This document shows positions 10,224 to 19,958 of a DNA stretch of 64,000 bases, in pieces. This stretch comes from Methylacidiphilales bacterium (GTDB lineage Bacteria > Verrucomicrobiota > Verrucomicrobiia > Methylacidiphilales > UBA1321): assembly GCA_021272315.1 (NCBI GenBank), contig JAJSLI010000030.1, positions 1-64,000 of the forward strand, in the 5' to 3' direction. Numbering within the stretch: the first letter of the stretch is position 1; each line of letters begins with the position of its first letter. A model generated the notes under the pieces. It searched no databases. It saw only the letters and a program-made list of their open reading frames with translations, and was not told where the DNA came from. The translations under genes were made by a program, and so were the position numbers.

Positions 10224-11231
10224 CTATACCTTTCCGACGAGGTGCTCGAGAATCTGCACGGCATTCCACGCCGCGCCCTTGAGCAACTGATCGCCGCTGA
10301 CGAAGAGCGTCAGACCGCGCGGGTGCGACAGGTCTCGCCGGATGCGCCCGACCAGTACGTCAAACTGGCCGCTGGCTTCGAGTGGCATCGGAAAATGATT
10401 TTTCTCGCGGTCGTCGACCACCTTGACGCCCGGCGCCTTGGCGAGAATCTCGCGCGCCTCTTCGGGCGACAGTGGGCGCTTCGTTTCGATCACGATCGAT
10501 TCGCTGTGGGCGCGTAGCACCGGCACGCGGATGCAGGTCGCGACGATGGGCAGTTGCGGCTCGTGGAAAATTTTCCGCGTTTCCTCGATCACCTTGTTTT
10601 CCTCCTCGTTGTATCCGTTTTCAGCCACGGCGGTGTTGTGGGAGAAGACGTTGAACGCGATTTGGTGCGGGAAAATCTCGCGTTTCAGCGGCTGGCCCGC
10701 GGCATAGGCGCGCGTCTGCGCCTCGAGTTCGGCCATGGCCTGCGCGCCGGCGCCGCTCGCGCTCTGGTAGGTGGAGACGATGATCCGCTCGATCTGCGCC
10801 GCCTGGTGCAGCGGCCAGAGTGGCACAGCCATGATGATGGCCGAGCAGTTTGGCACCGAGATGATGCCGTGGTGCTGTTTCATGTCGCCTGCATTGATTT
10901 CGGGTACGACCAGTGGCACGTCGGACCGCATGCGAAACGCGGAGGAATTGTCAATCATGACCGCGCCCGCCTCCGTGCAGGCTCCGGCGAACTGGCGTGA
11001 GCGGGTCGCCCCTGCGCTGAAAAGCGCGTAGTCGACGCCCTCGAACGCTTCGGCGCGCAGTTCCTCTACCGGCACCGGCTTGCCCTGGAACTCGACGGTC
11101 TTTCCCGTCGAGCGCGCGGAGGCGAGCGGCTTCAGGCTTTTGACCGGAAAATTCCGGCGCTCCAATGTCCGGAGAATTTCCCGCCCCACCGCCCCGGTGG
11201 CGCCAACAACGGCTATGCGATACGAAGTCAT
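10224..11231 (-). CDS. asd: Aspartate-semialdehyde dehydrogenase
   Basis: Reduces aspartyl-4-phosphate to aspartate-semialdehyde with NADPH, the branch point to lysine/diaminopimelate, threonine and methionine. The N-terminal NADP loop is VVGATGAVGREILRTL. The catalytic cysteine is in ISVPNCSAIIMAVPLWPLH, and the substrate segment YQSASGAGAQAM follows. I chose the ATG at 11231 (MTSYRIAVVG), giving 335 residues; an in-frame ATG 30 bp upstream would add a non-conserved tail. Its stop codon touches the fmt stop (TAG|CTA), leaving no room for a terminator between the two convergent genes. Confidence 0.95.
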   Translation of the reverse strand: MTSYRIAVVGATGAVGREILRTLERRNFPVKSLKPLASARSTGKTVEFQGKPVPVEELRAEAFEGVDYALFSAGATRSRQFAGACTEAGAVMIDNSSAFRMRSDVPLVVPEINAGDMKQHHGIISVPNCSAIIMAVPLWPLHQAAQIERIIVSTYQSASGAGAQAMAELEAQTRAYAAGQPLKREIFPHQIAFNVFSHNTAVAENGYNEEENKVIEETRKIFHEPQLPIVATCIRVPVLRAHSESIVIETKRPLSPEEAREILAKAPGVKVVDDREKNHFPMPLEASGQFDVLVGRIRRDLSHPRGLTLFVSGDQLLKGAAWNAVQILEHLVGKV

Positions 11232-11329
11232 GCGTTGTCCATTATGCGGCATGATCGACAAGGAATCAATCTGGTCTTAAAAGAGACAGCGATTCCTGTT
11301 TAAATCCTCCCTCGGGCCTTTCCTGAATT

Positions 11330-11986
11330 ATGAATCCCAAACTTCCCTCCCTGATTATGACGGTGGGTGCGCTTGTATTCGCAATTTCCTTGGCCGCCAA
11401 GATGGTGGCCTTCCTTTCGGTCCTCGGTCAGTCGCCGATTTTCGAATGGGGCTGTGCAATCGTAAGCGCGCTGGCATTTTCGACCGGAATGTTTCTCTCC
11501 CTGTGCGGTCTGATAGGCCAGACAGGCCATCGGCGGCAGTTTTTCGTGCTTCACCTCATGGGGCTCCTCATATTTTGTTCCATGCTGGGCTTGGACTTCC
11601 TCGGTTATGTGGCGATAGCGAAAGTTGATAGCGTTTCCGATAAAAGCCAGGACGTTCTTCCCAACCTCATCGAAAGCGCCCGGACTGCCGATTCCGAAAA
11701 GGCGCGTGAAAAAATGGCCGAAGACGCTTACAGGCTCTACGGGTTGACCCTGGCCTATCGTCTCGACAAGGGTGAACTGGCCTATTACAGGCCGACCGTG
11801 GAGGACGTCGCCTTTCGCGGCCAATATGAACAGGATGACGCTGCGAATTCCGGGCTCAGGCAGTCACTTGAAGAACAACTCCGCCAGTATCCCTGGCTTT
11901 TCAGTTTTTATCTTGGCAGCTTTTTTAACGTCTATTTGGTGGGCACACTCTGGCTCCTGACCAGAAAGCCGGGGCCCAGGTCATGA
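11330..11986 (+). CDS. Integral membrane protein of unknown function
   Basis: The 218-residue product has about four hydrophobic segments: residues 7-31 (SLIMTVGALVFAISLAAKMV), 40-63, 70-95 and a last one near 190-212 ending in LWLLTRKPG. Between the third and fourth lies a charged, mostly helical domain of about 90 residues. No family is recognised. Its stop overlaps the start of the next gene by 4 bp (ATGA), so the two are translationally coupled and probably act together in the envelope. Confidence 0.65.
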   Translation: MNPKLPSLIMTVGALVFAISLAAKMVAFLSVLGQSPIFEWGCAIVSALAFSTGMFLSLCGLIGQTGHRRQFFVLHLMGLLIFCSMLGLDFLGYVAIAKVDSVSDKSQDVLPNLIESARTADSEKAREKMAEDAYRLYGLTLAYRLDKGELAYYRPTVEDVAFRGQYEQDDAANSGLRQSLEEQLRQYPWLFSFYLGSFFNVYLVGTLWLLTRKPGPRS

Positions 11987-12888
11987 CTCGCGGTATCTAT
12001 CTCGTCGCCAACCGTCGCGCTGAACGCGAGGCAGCGCATCTTGTTTTCTCTCTGCGCCGGGCGGGATGTACGCTGCCGATAGCGTTGATTCCCTTCGACG
12101 ACGATCCGCCCGTTCATCCGCGCCTGCGAACTGAAACCAAGTATCTTAGCATGGCAGATTTTCCCGAGGAAAGCCGCGCTCTGCTCGGGCAGATCGCCGA
12201 ACTCTGGCCTGCAAGCCGGGCCGGACTTTTTCGGCGGCTGCTGGCGTGGTGGGGGCCGTTCGATGAGTTCATTTATTCCGACAACGATATTGTCGCGCTG
12301 GCGGACTGGTCGCCTTTTTTCGACCGGCTTGGCGACAACGACTTTCTCCACGCCGACATGGAGTACGCGACCGACGGTGTTTACGCCTACAAAAAGCCGG
12401 AAATCGTGCGTGAAAAATTCGGGCCCGCCGCTCTCGATTCAGTTTTCACTACCGGCCACTACGTCTCACGCAAAAAGCCGGAGATTACAACGGCACTGGC
12501 GGCGACGGTGCCGTGGCTGCGGGCCAACCCAGGCGTGGCGCACGAAGTCGACGGCGCGTTTATCCATCTCGCCGTGCTTGTCGGTGGCTTACGGATTAAA
12601 AATTTGTGCAAGGCACCTGAGAACTGGCCCAGTCCCTGGGCCGGCAGTTACCGCAACGCGCTCGACGTGGCACAGACCGCTCAACGCGGCCTCCTTTTCC
12701 AAATACACTATTCCGGCTGGAATCCCGATGGTTACCACTCCAGGGAGGAATTCTATTTTTCTGAGGACACCAGCGTACAGCGGATGCGCCGTCTTATCCG
12801 GGTTGTCCTCACGCATTGGAGCGGTCTTCATTGCCTGCGCACCAAAATTTGGAATGGCCTCAAAAGACGGATTAGTGGCTGGCGTTGA
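11983..12888 (+). CDS. Glycosyltransferase-like protein
   Basis: The 301-residue soluble protein starts MTRGIYLVANRRAEREAAHL. It has a nucleotide-diphospho-sugar transferase look: a DND motif (residues 100-102) in FDEFIYSDNDIVALADW, preceded by an open beta/alpha pattern and followed by HADMEYATDGVYAY and a His-rich IHYSGWNPDGYH region. This resembles GT-A enzymes that use a DxD motif for a metal-sugar nucleotide, but no precise family can be named. It is translationally coupled to the preceding membrane protein. Its 3' end overlaps the convergent murJ end by 17 bp. Confidence 0.6.
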   Translation: MTRGIYLVANRRAEREAAHLVFSLRRAGCTLPIALIPFDDDPPVHPRLRTETKYLSMADFPEESRALLGQIAELWPASRAGLFRRLLAWWGPFDEFIYSDNDIVALADWSPFFDRLGDNDFLHADMEYATDGVYAYKKPEIVREKFGPAALDSVFTTGHYVSRKKPEITTALAATVPWLRANPGVAHEVDGAFIHLAVLVGGLRIKNLCKAPENWPSPWAGSYRNALDVAQTAQRGLLFQIHYSGWNPDGYHSREEFYFSEDTSVQRMRRLIRVVLTHWSGLHCLRTKIWNGLKRRISGWR

Positions 12889-14560
12889 TTACGCCGAGTT
12901 TTCGTTTGATAAAGGCGGCCAGTTCCACAGATTCGGGCACTCGCAGCAGTGTGGTTAGGCCAAAATAGACGAGACCCGCTGCACCGATGTTGAAGATAAG
13001 GATGGCCGCGCCGAGAAACGAATGGGTGGTGCGATGGGCCAGAAGCCATTCATCGCCAACGAAGACAACAAGCCCGCAGGCCATTGTTGCGGAGGTGACC
13101 CGGACGAAAAATGAGAGCCATTCGCCCGCCGTGCCAATATCGATCTTTTTCTGGATCGCGTGGACAAGCTGCAGAAAATTAAGGACAGCAACGAAGCCGG
13201 TGGCCAGTGCAAGTCCCACGTGGCCGAGGTGGAACCAGGAGAATAGGACGAAGCAGAGGACTAGATTAAGCGCAATACCGGTGAGGCTGACTCGTGCCGG
13301 GGTGAAAAAGACGACGTTCCGGATGAAATGACCGAACGAACCCCAAAAACCAGCGCCTTCCCGCGATTCAAATCGGGGCGGCTGCATGGCGTAAAAGCAG
13401 GGAACGAGAATCTTGATGCCGGAATAACCGGCTAGGCCGATGGTGTAGGCCTGCAGGGCGAGCGCCGTCTGGTTCGTGGTTGCGGCGGTGAAGGTCCCAT
13501 GCTCATAGATAAGCTGGATAACCGGTTGCGCGATGACAGCGAGTCCGACCGACGCGGGCAGGGTGAGATAAAAGCCGAAACGGAGCGCCTCCTCGACCGT
13601 TTTGCCGAAGGCCTTGAGATCGTCGAGCGCGTGCTGTCGTGCCACGGCGGGCAGCGTGACCGTGGCGATGGCAACGCCGAAAATGCCGATAGGCAACTGC
13701 ACCAGCCGGAAGGCGTAGTAGAGCCAGGAGACCGCCCCCGGAACGTGCGAGGCAAATTGAGTGCTGACCAAGACATTGACCTGCACCGCAGATCCGGCGA
13801 TCGAACTGGGCACCATGAGAATCAGTACCGTTCGAAGGGCCGAATCCCGGAAATTGAGATTCCCTCTGCAATGAAATCCAAGTTTGAAGAGTGACGGCAA
13901 CTGGATGGCTAGCTGGGCCAAACCGCCCAGCAGCACACCAAAGCACCAACCGAAAATGGCACGTTCGCCGAAATGGGGATGAAGCCAACTTTTTTGCGGT
14001 TCAAACAAATGGGCGAAGAAAAAACCGCTGATGACCGAGACAATGTTGAAGACGGTGCTGGCGCTGGCCGGGATGCCGAAAATGTGGCGCGCATTGAGCA
14101 TTCCCATGACTGCGGCGGCAAGCGAAACGAAGAGGATGAAGGGGAAGAGCAATTGGGTCAGCCGCACGGTAAGCTCAAATTTTCCCGGAGTATTTGTGAA
14201 CCCCGTGCTGATCATGAACACTACTTCCGAACCGAAAATGGTCCCCACCACGCAGATGATCCCGAGGATCAGTGTGAGCGTGGAGAGGACGAGCCGCGCG
14301 AGGTGCCATGCCGAGTCGGGACCCTCCTTTTCCCATGTCTTGGTGAAGGTGGTGGTGAAGGCGGTCGAGAGAGCGCCCTCGGCGAAGAGATCGCGCAGCA
14401 GGTTTGGAATCCGGAACGCGGCGATGAAGGCGTCGGCGTACATCGTGGCGCCGAACATGAAGGCGAAGACCTGTTCGCGCACCACGCCCATAAGGCGCGA
14501 GCCCATGACGGCGACGCCGACGATGGCGGCGTTACGTTTGTTACTTTTGGGACAATTCAC
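12872..14560 (-). CDS. murJ: Lipid II flippase MurJ
   Basis: Flips lipid-linked peptidoglycan precursor across the inner membrane. The 562-residue, roughly 14-helix protein carries MurJ/MviN hallmarks: VMGSRLMGVVREQVFAFMFG near residues 18-37, FRIPNLLRDLFAEGALSTAF near 48-67 and FGVAIATVTLPAVARQ in the middle. The start is a GTG at 14560 preceded by a GGAG element about 9 bp away. It is last in a minus-strand run after waaF, GNAT and GT2 genes, a cell-envelope cluster. The length is somewhat above the usual 510 because of the loop and C-terminal helices. Confidence 0.95.
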   Translation of the reverse strand: MNCPKSNKRNAAIVGVAVMGSRLMGVVREQVFAFMFGATMYADAFIAAFRIPNLLRDLFAEGALSTAFTTTFTKTWEKEGPDSAWHLARLVLSTLTLILGIICVVGTIFGSEVVFMISTGFTNTPGKFELTVRLTQLLFPFILFVSLAAAVMGMLNARHIFGIPASASTVFNIVSVISGFFFAHLFEPQKSWLHPHFGERAIFGWCFGVLLGGLAQLAIQLPSLFKLGFHCRGNLNFRDSALRTVLILMVPSSIAGSAVQVNVLVSTQFASHVPGAVSWLYYAFRLVQLPIGIFGVAIATVTLPAVARQHALDDLKAFGKTVEEALRFGFYLTLPASVGLAVIAQPVIQLIYEHGTFTAATTNQTALALQAYTIGLAGYSGIKILVPCFYAMQPPRFESREGAGFWGSFGHFIRNVVFFTPARVSLTGIALNLVLCFVLFSWFHLGHVGLALATGFVAVLNFLQLVHAIQKKIDIGTAGEWLSFFVRVTSATMACGLVVFVGDEWLLAHRTTHSFLGAAILIFNIGAAGLVYFGLTTLLRVPESVELAAFIKRKLGVINASH

Positions 14561-14597
14561 GATTAAGCTCCAGGAGCCGGTTATACTAGAGCCAGAC

Positions 14598-15314
14598 CTA
14601 GCGCGCGTTGCCCGCGGCCACGTCCCAACCTACGGCGCCGTCAAGCAGGCCGCCCTTGAGTAGGTAGCATTTGAAAAAGCGGGCGAGGCTGTGGAGTACG
14701 GGGCTCCACGAGTTGGCACGGCGGCCCATCTCGTGGGCCGATTGCGCCCAGAGCCCGGCGTAGAGAGCGGAGCGCGCGGCGCGGTCGGCGGGATCCGCGT
14801 AAGTGTAATGATGGAGATGGCCCGGCAGGAGCGGATGTTTGCCGGAGAGTTCGAGCTTCTCGTGGACGCGTCCACCGGTGAAGCGGGCGCTGTCCCGGCG
14901 AAAGAGGCGTACAAGCCGGTCGGGATACCAGTCGCCGTGGCGTATCCATTGGCCGCGATAATGGACGAGACGCGAAACTTCGTAGCCGTTCGGTGCGCCG
15001 GGCGATTCGGTGGCGGGATCGCTTTTCACGCGCGCGATGGAGGCGGCGAGGCCGGACGAAATCTCCTCGTCGGCGTCGATGCTGAGTACCCACGGATGGG
15101 AGGCCTGGTCCATCGCGAAATTTTTCTGATCGACATAGCCGAGCCAGTCCTGGTGAACGACGCGCGCACCGAACCGCCGGGCGATTTCCGCCGTGGCGTC
15201 GGTGCTGCCCGAATCGACCACAAGAATTTCATCAGCCAGCGGCGCGACACTCCCCAAACAGCGAGGCAGGTTGCGTTCCTCGTTGAGCGTGATGAGGCAG
15301 ACCGAAATTTTCAC
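14598..15314 (-). CDS. Family 2 glycosyltransferase, WaaE/KdtX-like
   Basis: Starts VKISVCLITLNEERNLPRCL at a GTG (15314) that overlaps the stop of the upstream acetyltransferase gene by 4 bp. The GT-A core shows ADEILVVDSGSTDATAEIA, then DWLGYVDQKNFAMD and the DxD-type SIDADEEIS. This order is typical of the WaaE/KdtX group that adds glucose or a similar sugar to the LPS inner core. Length is 238 residues. An in-frame ATG further upstream would add a non-conserved extension inside the acetyltransferase gene. Neighbours waaF and murJ support an envelope role. Confidence 0.88.
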   Translation of the reverse strand: MKISVCLITLNEERNLPRCLGSVAPLADEILVVDSGSTDATAEIARRFGARVVHQDWLGYVDQKNFAMDQASHPWVLSIDADEEISSGLAASIARVKSDPATESPGAPNGYEVSRLVHYRGQWIRHGDWYPDRLVRLFRRDSARFTGGRVHEKLELSGKHPLLPGHLHHYTYADPADRAARSALYAGLWAQSAHEMGRRANSWSPVLHSLARFFKCYLLKGGLLDGAVGWDVAAGNAR

Positions 15315-15745
15315 GAGGCGGCGGACGGGGGGATTTCCAAGGTCAGCGCGTATTCCTTGAAGCCGACCGCCTTCCAAAAAGCGATCGCGGCCTTGTTGGA
15401 GATGAGGAGTTCGACGGTGATGCGTTTGTTAGCGGGCCAAATCTGCTGGCGGAGCAATTCGAAGGCTTTTCGCCCCATGCTCTTGCGACGGCGGTCGCGG
15501 CGGACAAAAAATTGCCGGAGATAAATCAGGCCAAGCTCGTCCCGATAAAGGGCGTAGCCGACGACTTCACCCTTGTACTCGAAAAGCATCGCGGTGTAGT
15601 CGACGGTGATCCAGCTGCGCATTCTTTCGCGGAGTTGGGAAGGGGTGAGGGCGCTGCGATGCCCCTCGTCCTCGATCAACTGGTGATTGAGCGATCCGAG
15701 GAGTTCGAGGTCGGTGATGGTGGCGCGGCGAAGAAGGATGACCAT
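15311..15745 (-). CDS. GNAT-family N-acetyltransferase
   Basis: Predicted acetyl-CoA-dependent acyltransferase of 144 residues. The core begins MVILLRRATITDLELLGSLN. It contains the acetyl-CoA-binding strand-turn IYLRQFFVRRDRRRKSMGRKAFELL, with RxxxxG, near residues 76-100, and the C-terminal ELLISNKAAIAFWKAVGFKEY typical of GNAT motif B. The ATG at 15745 is preferred because the upstream extension lacks similarity to GNATs and runs into the end of waaF. It overlaps the next GT2 gene by 4 bp. The substrate is unknown; context suggests a sugar or envelope molecule. Confidence 0.85.
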   Translation of the reverse strand: MVILLRRATITDLELLGSLNHQLIEDEGHRSALTPSQLRERMRSWITVDYTAMLFEYKGEVVGYALYRDELGLIYLRQFFVRRDRRRKSMGRKAFELLRQQIWPANKRITVELLISNKAAIAFWKAVGFKEYALTLEIPPSAAS

Positions 15746-15771
15746 GGGGATATAATGGAATGAATTTGAGT

Positions 15772-16752
15772 TTAGATCAGCTTTTCCGCCGCGGCGATGG
15801 CCATTTCGGGGGTGATGCTTTTCATGCAGGCAAAGTCGAGGGGGCATTCCCGCAGGAAACAGGGGCTGCACGGGACGTGGTGACGCAGGATCGCGGTGCG
15901 CGGGCCGAGCGGACTGGTAAGTTGCGGTTCGGTGGAGCCGAAGACGGCGACCGTGGGTACGCCGAGGATCGAGGCGGCATGCATCGCGCCGCTGTCATTG
16001 CAAACGACGAGCCGCGATGAGGCGAGCGCAACGAGAAATTCGGCGAGTGTGGTTTTCCCGGCACGGTCCTCTGCGCCGGGCAACTGGCGGGCGATCTCGG
16101 CAGCCAGCGGTGCGTCGCCAGGCGTTCCAAGGAGGACGATGCGGGCATGGTGTTTTGTCGCGAAATGTTTCGCCACAGCGAGAAAATTTTCGAGGAGCCA
16201 GCGCTTGGCCGGACCATATTCCGCCCCGGGGCAAATGGCTACCGTGAATGGGGATCCGCCGGAGACAGCTTCCCTGTGCAACTCGGGCACGGCGGGGTCG
16301 ACGGGTCCGCCGAGCGCGGTGATCAAATCCTGGTAGTAGTAACGTTGGTGCAGCCGGACGGGGTTGCGTTCTGGCACCGGGATGGCCGTGGTTAGCAGCA
16401 GGCGGCGTCCGCCTCTGGCGTAGCCGATCCGCTGGGGGATGCCGGCCAGCCATGCCTCGGCGGCGGCGCGAAGGGAGTTGGGCAGCAGGATCGCCGCGCC
16501 GAATTTGCCCTCGCGCAGCTTTTTCGCCGAGGCGGCGAGATTTTTCGGCTGGTCGAGTATGATGACCCGGTCGACAAAGGGACAGATTTGCCAGAGCGCG
16601 GCGAGCTTTTCCGGCACCGCGACGGCGAGAGGATCGCGTACGATCATGGTCTTGAGGTTGCGCACCGCGGGGAGGGCCATCACGGCGTCGCCCAGCCAGT
16701 TGGGGCTGCGCACGACCACGGGTCCGTTCAAGTGGAAACCAGATTCCGTCAC
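15772..16752 (-). CDS. waaF: ADP-heptose:LPS heptosyltransferase-like glycosyltransferase (GT9)
   Basis: GT-B enzyme predicted to add heptose to the LPS inner core on the cytoplasmic face. The N-terminus VVVRSPNWLGDAVMALPAVRNL is the heptosyltransferase signature. The C-terminal domain contains AICPGAEYGPAKRWLLENF, VVCNDSGAMHAASILGVPTVAVFGSTEP and a terminal CSPCFLRECPLDFACM Cys-rich segment seen in WaaF-type proteins. The 326 residues fit the family. It leads a minus-strand run with GNAT, GT2 and murJ. Which heptose is added cannot be read directly, so the symbol is by closest type. Confidence 0.9.
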   Translation of the reverse strand: MTESGFHLNGPVVVRSPNWLGDAVMALPAVRNLKTMIVRDPLAVAVPEKLAALWQICPFVDRVIILDQPKNLAASAKKLREGKFGAAILLPNSLRAAAEAWLAGIPQRIGYARGGRRLLLTTAIPVPERNPVRLHQRYYYQDLITALGGPVDPAVPELHREAVSGGSPFTVAICPGAEYGPAKRWLLENFLAVAKHFATKHHARIVLLGTPGDAPLAAEIARQLPGAEDRAGKTTLAEFLVALASSRLVVCNDSGAMHAASILGVPTVAVFGSTEPQLTSPLGPRTAILRHHVPCSPCFLRECPLDFACMKSITPEMAIAAAEKLI

Positions 16753-16910
16753 GACAGGCTTTTAGCGTGGTTTCACGCCGCACGCACGAATTACGTTTGC
16801 GTCATAAATGGGTCAGTGAGCCGGGCCATGGCCACAAATGTCAGGGCCGAGCATTCTCATCGAGATGAAGACCTCGCCAGAATGCGGCGGTTGTCGTAAA
16901 CACAATCCCC

Positions 16911-17474
16911 ATGAAAACCCGCTGTGCCTGGTGTACTTCCGATCCAATCTACGTTCGTTATCACGACAAGGAATGGGGCGTTCCGGTGCATGACGACCGC
17001 AGATTATTCGAGATGCTGGTCTTGGAAGGCGCGCAGGCGGGGCTGAGCTGGCTGACGATCCTGAAACGGCGTGAGGGTTACCGTGCGGCCTTCGCGGGGT
17101 TTAACGCCAAAAAAATCGCCCGCTTCAGCGCGAAGAAACAAGCCGCACTGATGAAGGACCCCGGGATCATCCGCAACCGGCTCAAGATTTCCGCAACGGT
17201 CGACAACGCGCGCGCATTTCTCGCCGTGCAGAAAGAGCACGGAACCTTCGACCGCTACATTTGGTCGTTTGTCGGCGGGAAACCGAAGAAAAATCGCCGG
17301 AAGTCGCACGCCGAGATTCCCGCGCAAACGCCCGAGGCGGAGGCGATGAGCCGCGATCTCAAGAAACGGGGCTTTCGCTTTGTCGGTCCCACTATCTGCT
17401 ACGCTTTCATGCAGGCGGTTGGGATGGTGAACGACCATACGGTCGATTGTTTTCGGCATGCCCAGTTGAAGTGA
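16911..17474 (+). CDS. tag: DNA-3-methyladenine glycosylase I
   Basis: Base-excision repair enzyme that removes 3-methyladenine from alkylated DNA. The 187 residues start MKTRCAWCTSDPIYVRYHDKEWG and carry the Tag zinc ligands (an N-terminal Cys and His) plus the C-terminal His/Cys of MVNDHTVDCFRH. EMLVLEGAQAGLSWLTILKRR is the conserved helix-hairpin-helix lead-in. It is monocistronic, flanked by a convergent CPBP protease gene 27 bp away. No ada/alkA adaptive-response genes are in view. Confidence 0.96.
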   Translation: MKTRCAWCTSDPIYVRYHDKEWGVPVHDDRRLFEMLVLEGAQAGLSWLTILKRREGYRAAFAGFNAKKIARFSAKKQAALMKDPGIIRNRLKISATVDNARAFLAVQKEHGTFDRYIWSFVGGKPKKNRRKSHAEIPAQTPEAEAMSRDLKKRGFRFVGPTICYAFMQAVGMVNDHTVDCFRHAQLK

Positions 17475-17501
17475 CGCGGAATTTGCGGACGGTCTTACGC
17501 C

Positions 17502-18269
17502 TTAGGAACCATTGCCAAAAAGAATTTTCAGTGCGCCGAGTGAAAACAAATCGATCGCCGCATGAGCCAGAATCAGAGGCCAGACTTTTCCGCCCCACCG
17601 GTACCAAAGGCCAAAGACCAGGCTCCAGACGCCGATTTGCAGGATATGCTCCGATCCCTGGTAGCTATGCACGGCAAGACGCAGCAGGACAGTCGCGACC
17701 ACCGCCATCCATGGTCCCCGCTTTGCGGCGCATTCGTTGAAGAAATAACCCATGTAAACGATCTCTTCATAAAACGCGTTCAAGACCGTACAAGCGATGA
17801 TGACCGTCCAACTCAGATGAACGCTTCCGTGACTCAAAGGCATCGTGTGTGGAACGATGGATCTGGCCCAGTGGCCGAGGACCGAATCTCGCCAGGCAAA
17901 ATCCAGCACGATCAGCGGCAGCAGAACACAGAGGAGGCTCACATAGGTCAGCGCCAGCAGACCTAATCCCTCTAGACTGGCGAGCCAGCCGATTCCGACA
18001 CGGAAATCAGCCCGGGTCCACCCGCGCCGGCGAAGTACGAGCAGGAACAGGCCCAGAAGCGGAGCTTCAATAGTGCCATTTCTGACCAACGCCTTGTCGT
18101 TCATCATGGCGATGAAATCGCCGGAATGATGCGTCTGTCCATAGACGAGTCCGAAGATGATCCCGCTCCCGAGCATCAGGACCACCGTGACCGCGACCCG
18201 GATCCACGGTGCAATCAGTTCGGGACGCAGCCAGATACGGTCCGCATGCTGAAACGCGCCTGCGGACAT
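17502..18269 (-). CDS. CPBP-family intramembrane metalloprotease
   Basis: The 255-residue polytopic membrane protein has about seven hydrophobic segments. The Abi/CPBP catalytic motifs are all present: E168-E169 in NAFYEEIVYMGYFF, the RxxxH-like LLRLAVHSYQG (Arg197, His201), and His236 in ILAHAAIDLF. Family members (Rce1-like) cleave membrane proteins or process peptides; the substrate here is unknown. It starts 15 bp after the mdh stop on the same strand, so it may be co-transcribed with mdh by read-through. Confidence 0.88.
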   Translation of the reverse strand: MSAGAFQHADRIWLRPELIAPWIRVAVTVVLMLGSGIIFGLVYGQTHHSGDFIAMMNDKALVRNGTIEAPLLGLFLLVLRRRGWTRADFRVGIGWLASLEGLGLLALTYVSLLCVLLPLIVLDFAWRDSVLGHWARSIVPHTMPLSHGSVHLSWTVIIACTVLNAFYEEIVYMGYFFNECAAKRGPWMAVVATVLLRLAVHSYQGSEHILQIGVWSLVFGLWYRWGGKVWPLILAHAAIDLFSLGALKILFGNGS

Positions 18270-18284
18270 GAAAAATGACGCGGT

Positions 18285-19241
<957 letters not shown>

Positions 19242-19365
19242 CTAAAACATCCGAACAAGTTCAATCTAGGCAGCCGGTACGGGAGCGTCAATTGCGGCCC
19301 AAAAAAAAGTCTGAAGGTTGGGATTGAGATTTTGTATCAAACTTGTCACAATGTTCAACTTCTCT

Positions 19366-19830
19366 ATGAAAATAACCCTCCTCACCCCGGCCCTTGCGGC
19401 CATTCTGGGTCTCGCCTTGGCAAGCGTGCCCCTGCCCATTCACGCCCAAACCAACACGACGACGACTTCCTCGGCGCCCGCTCCCGCGCCCACAAAGTCG
19501 AAGAAAGCCAGCGGTACCTTGACCGCGGTCGACACGACCGGCAACACGATTACCATAAACAATAAAATGGATGGCTCGCGCACGTTCGCCATCGCCTCGA
19601 CAGCCACGTTCATCAGGGACAAGAAACCGGCGACGCTGGCCGATTTTGCCGTGGGCGACAAGATCACCCTCCGCTATACGAAGGACGCCTCGGGCACGAT
19701 GACCGCCACGAAATTGTACGCGACGCCCCCCAAGCCCGCGTCGACCACGACCTCGACGACCAGCTCAAGCGCCCCGGCTGCCACGACGGCTCCTGCCGCA
19801 GTGCCTGCAACGCCTACGACGACACAGTAA
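19366..19830 (+). CDS. Small secreted protein with a DUF5666-like OB domain
   Basis: Starts MKITLLTPALAAILGLALAS, a clear signal peptide ending near PIHAQ. The mature protein has a Thr/Ala/Pro-rich linker, then a compact beta domain (SGTLTAVDTTGNTITI, FAVGDKITLRYTKD, GTMTATKLY). This resembles the small OB-like DUF5666 repeat found in exported bacterial proteins. A second Thr/Ser/Ala/Pro-rich tail ends the 154 residues. Another in-frame Met 15 bp upstream is possible. It is closed by a very strong terminator. Function unknown. Confidence 0.65.
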   Translation: MKITLLTPALAAILGLALASVPLPIHAQTNTTTTSSAPAPAPTKSKKASGTLTAVDTTGNTITINNKMDGSRTFAIASTATFIRDKKPATLADFAVGDKITLRYTKDASGTMTATKLYATPPKPASTTTSTTSSSAPAATTAPAAVPATPTTTQ

Positions 19831-19849
19831 TTTAACTTCACTCGGAACG

Positions 19850-19884
19850 AAAAAACCGCCGGTCTCTGGACCGGCGGTTTTTTT
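19850..19884 (+). terminator. Strong intrinsic terminator
   Basis: A perfect GC-rich stem (AACCGCCGGTC / GACCGGCGGTT) with a 4-nt TCTG loop is flanked by an A-run before and seven T after. It is 20 bp past the stop of the secreted-protein gene. The symmetric A/T flanks let it work on both strands, which would also stop the convergent gene ending at 19959. Confidence 0.93.
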
Positions 19885-19958
19885 ATGGTCCTGGCGGACG
19901 GCAGTATTGCTTCGCAAAAAAGAAACTACCGCGGTTACGCAGTTCAGAGAGTGCAGGA

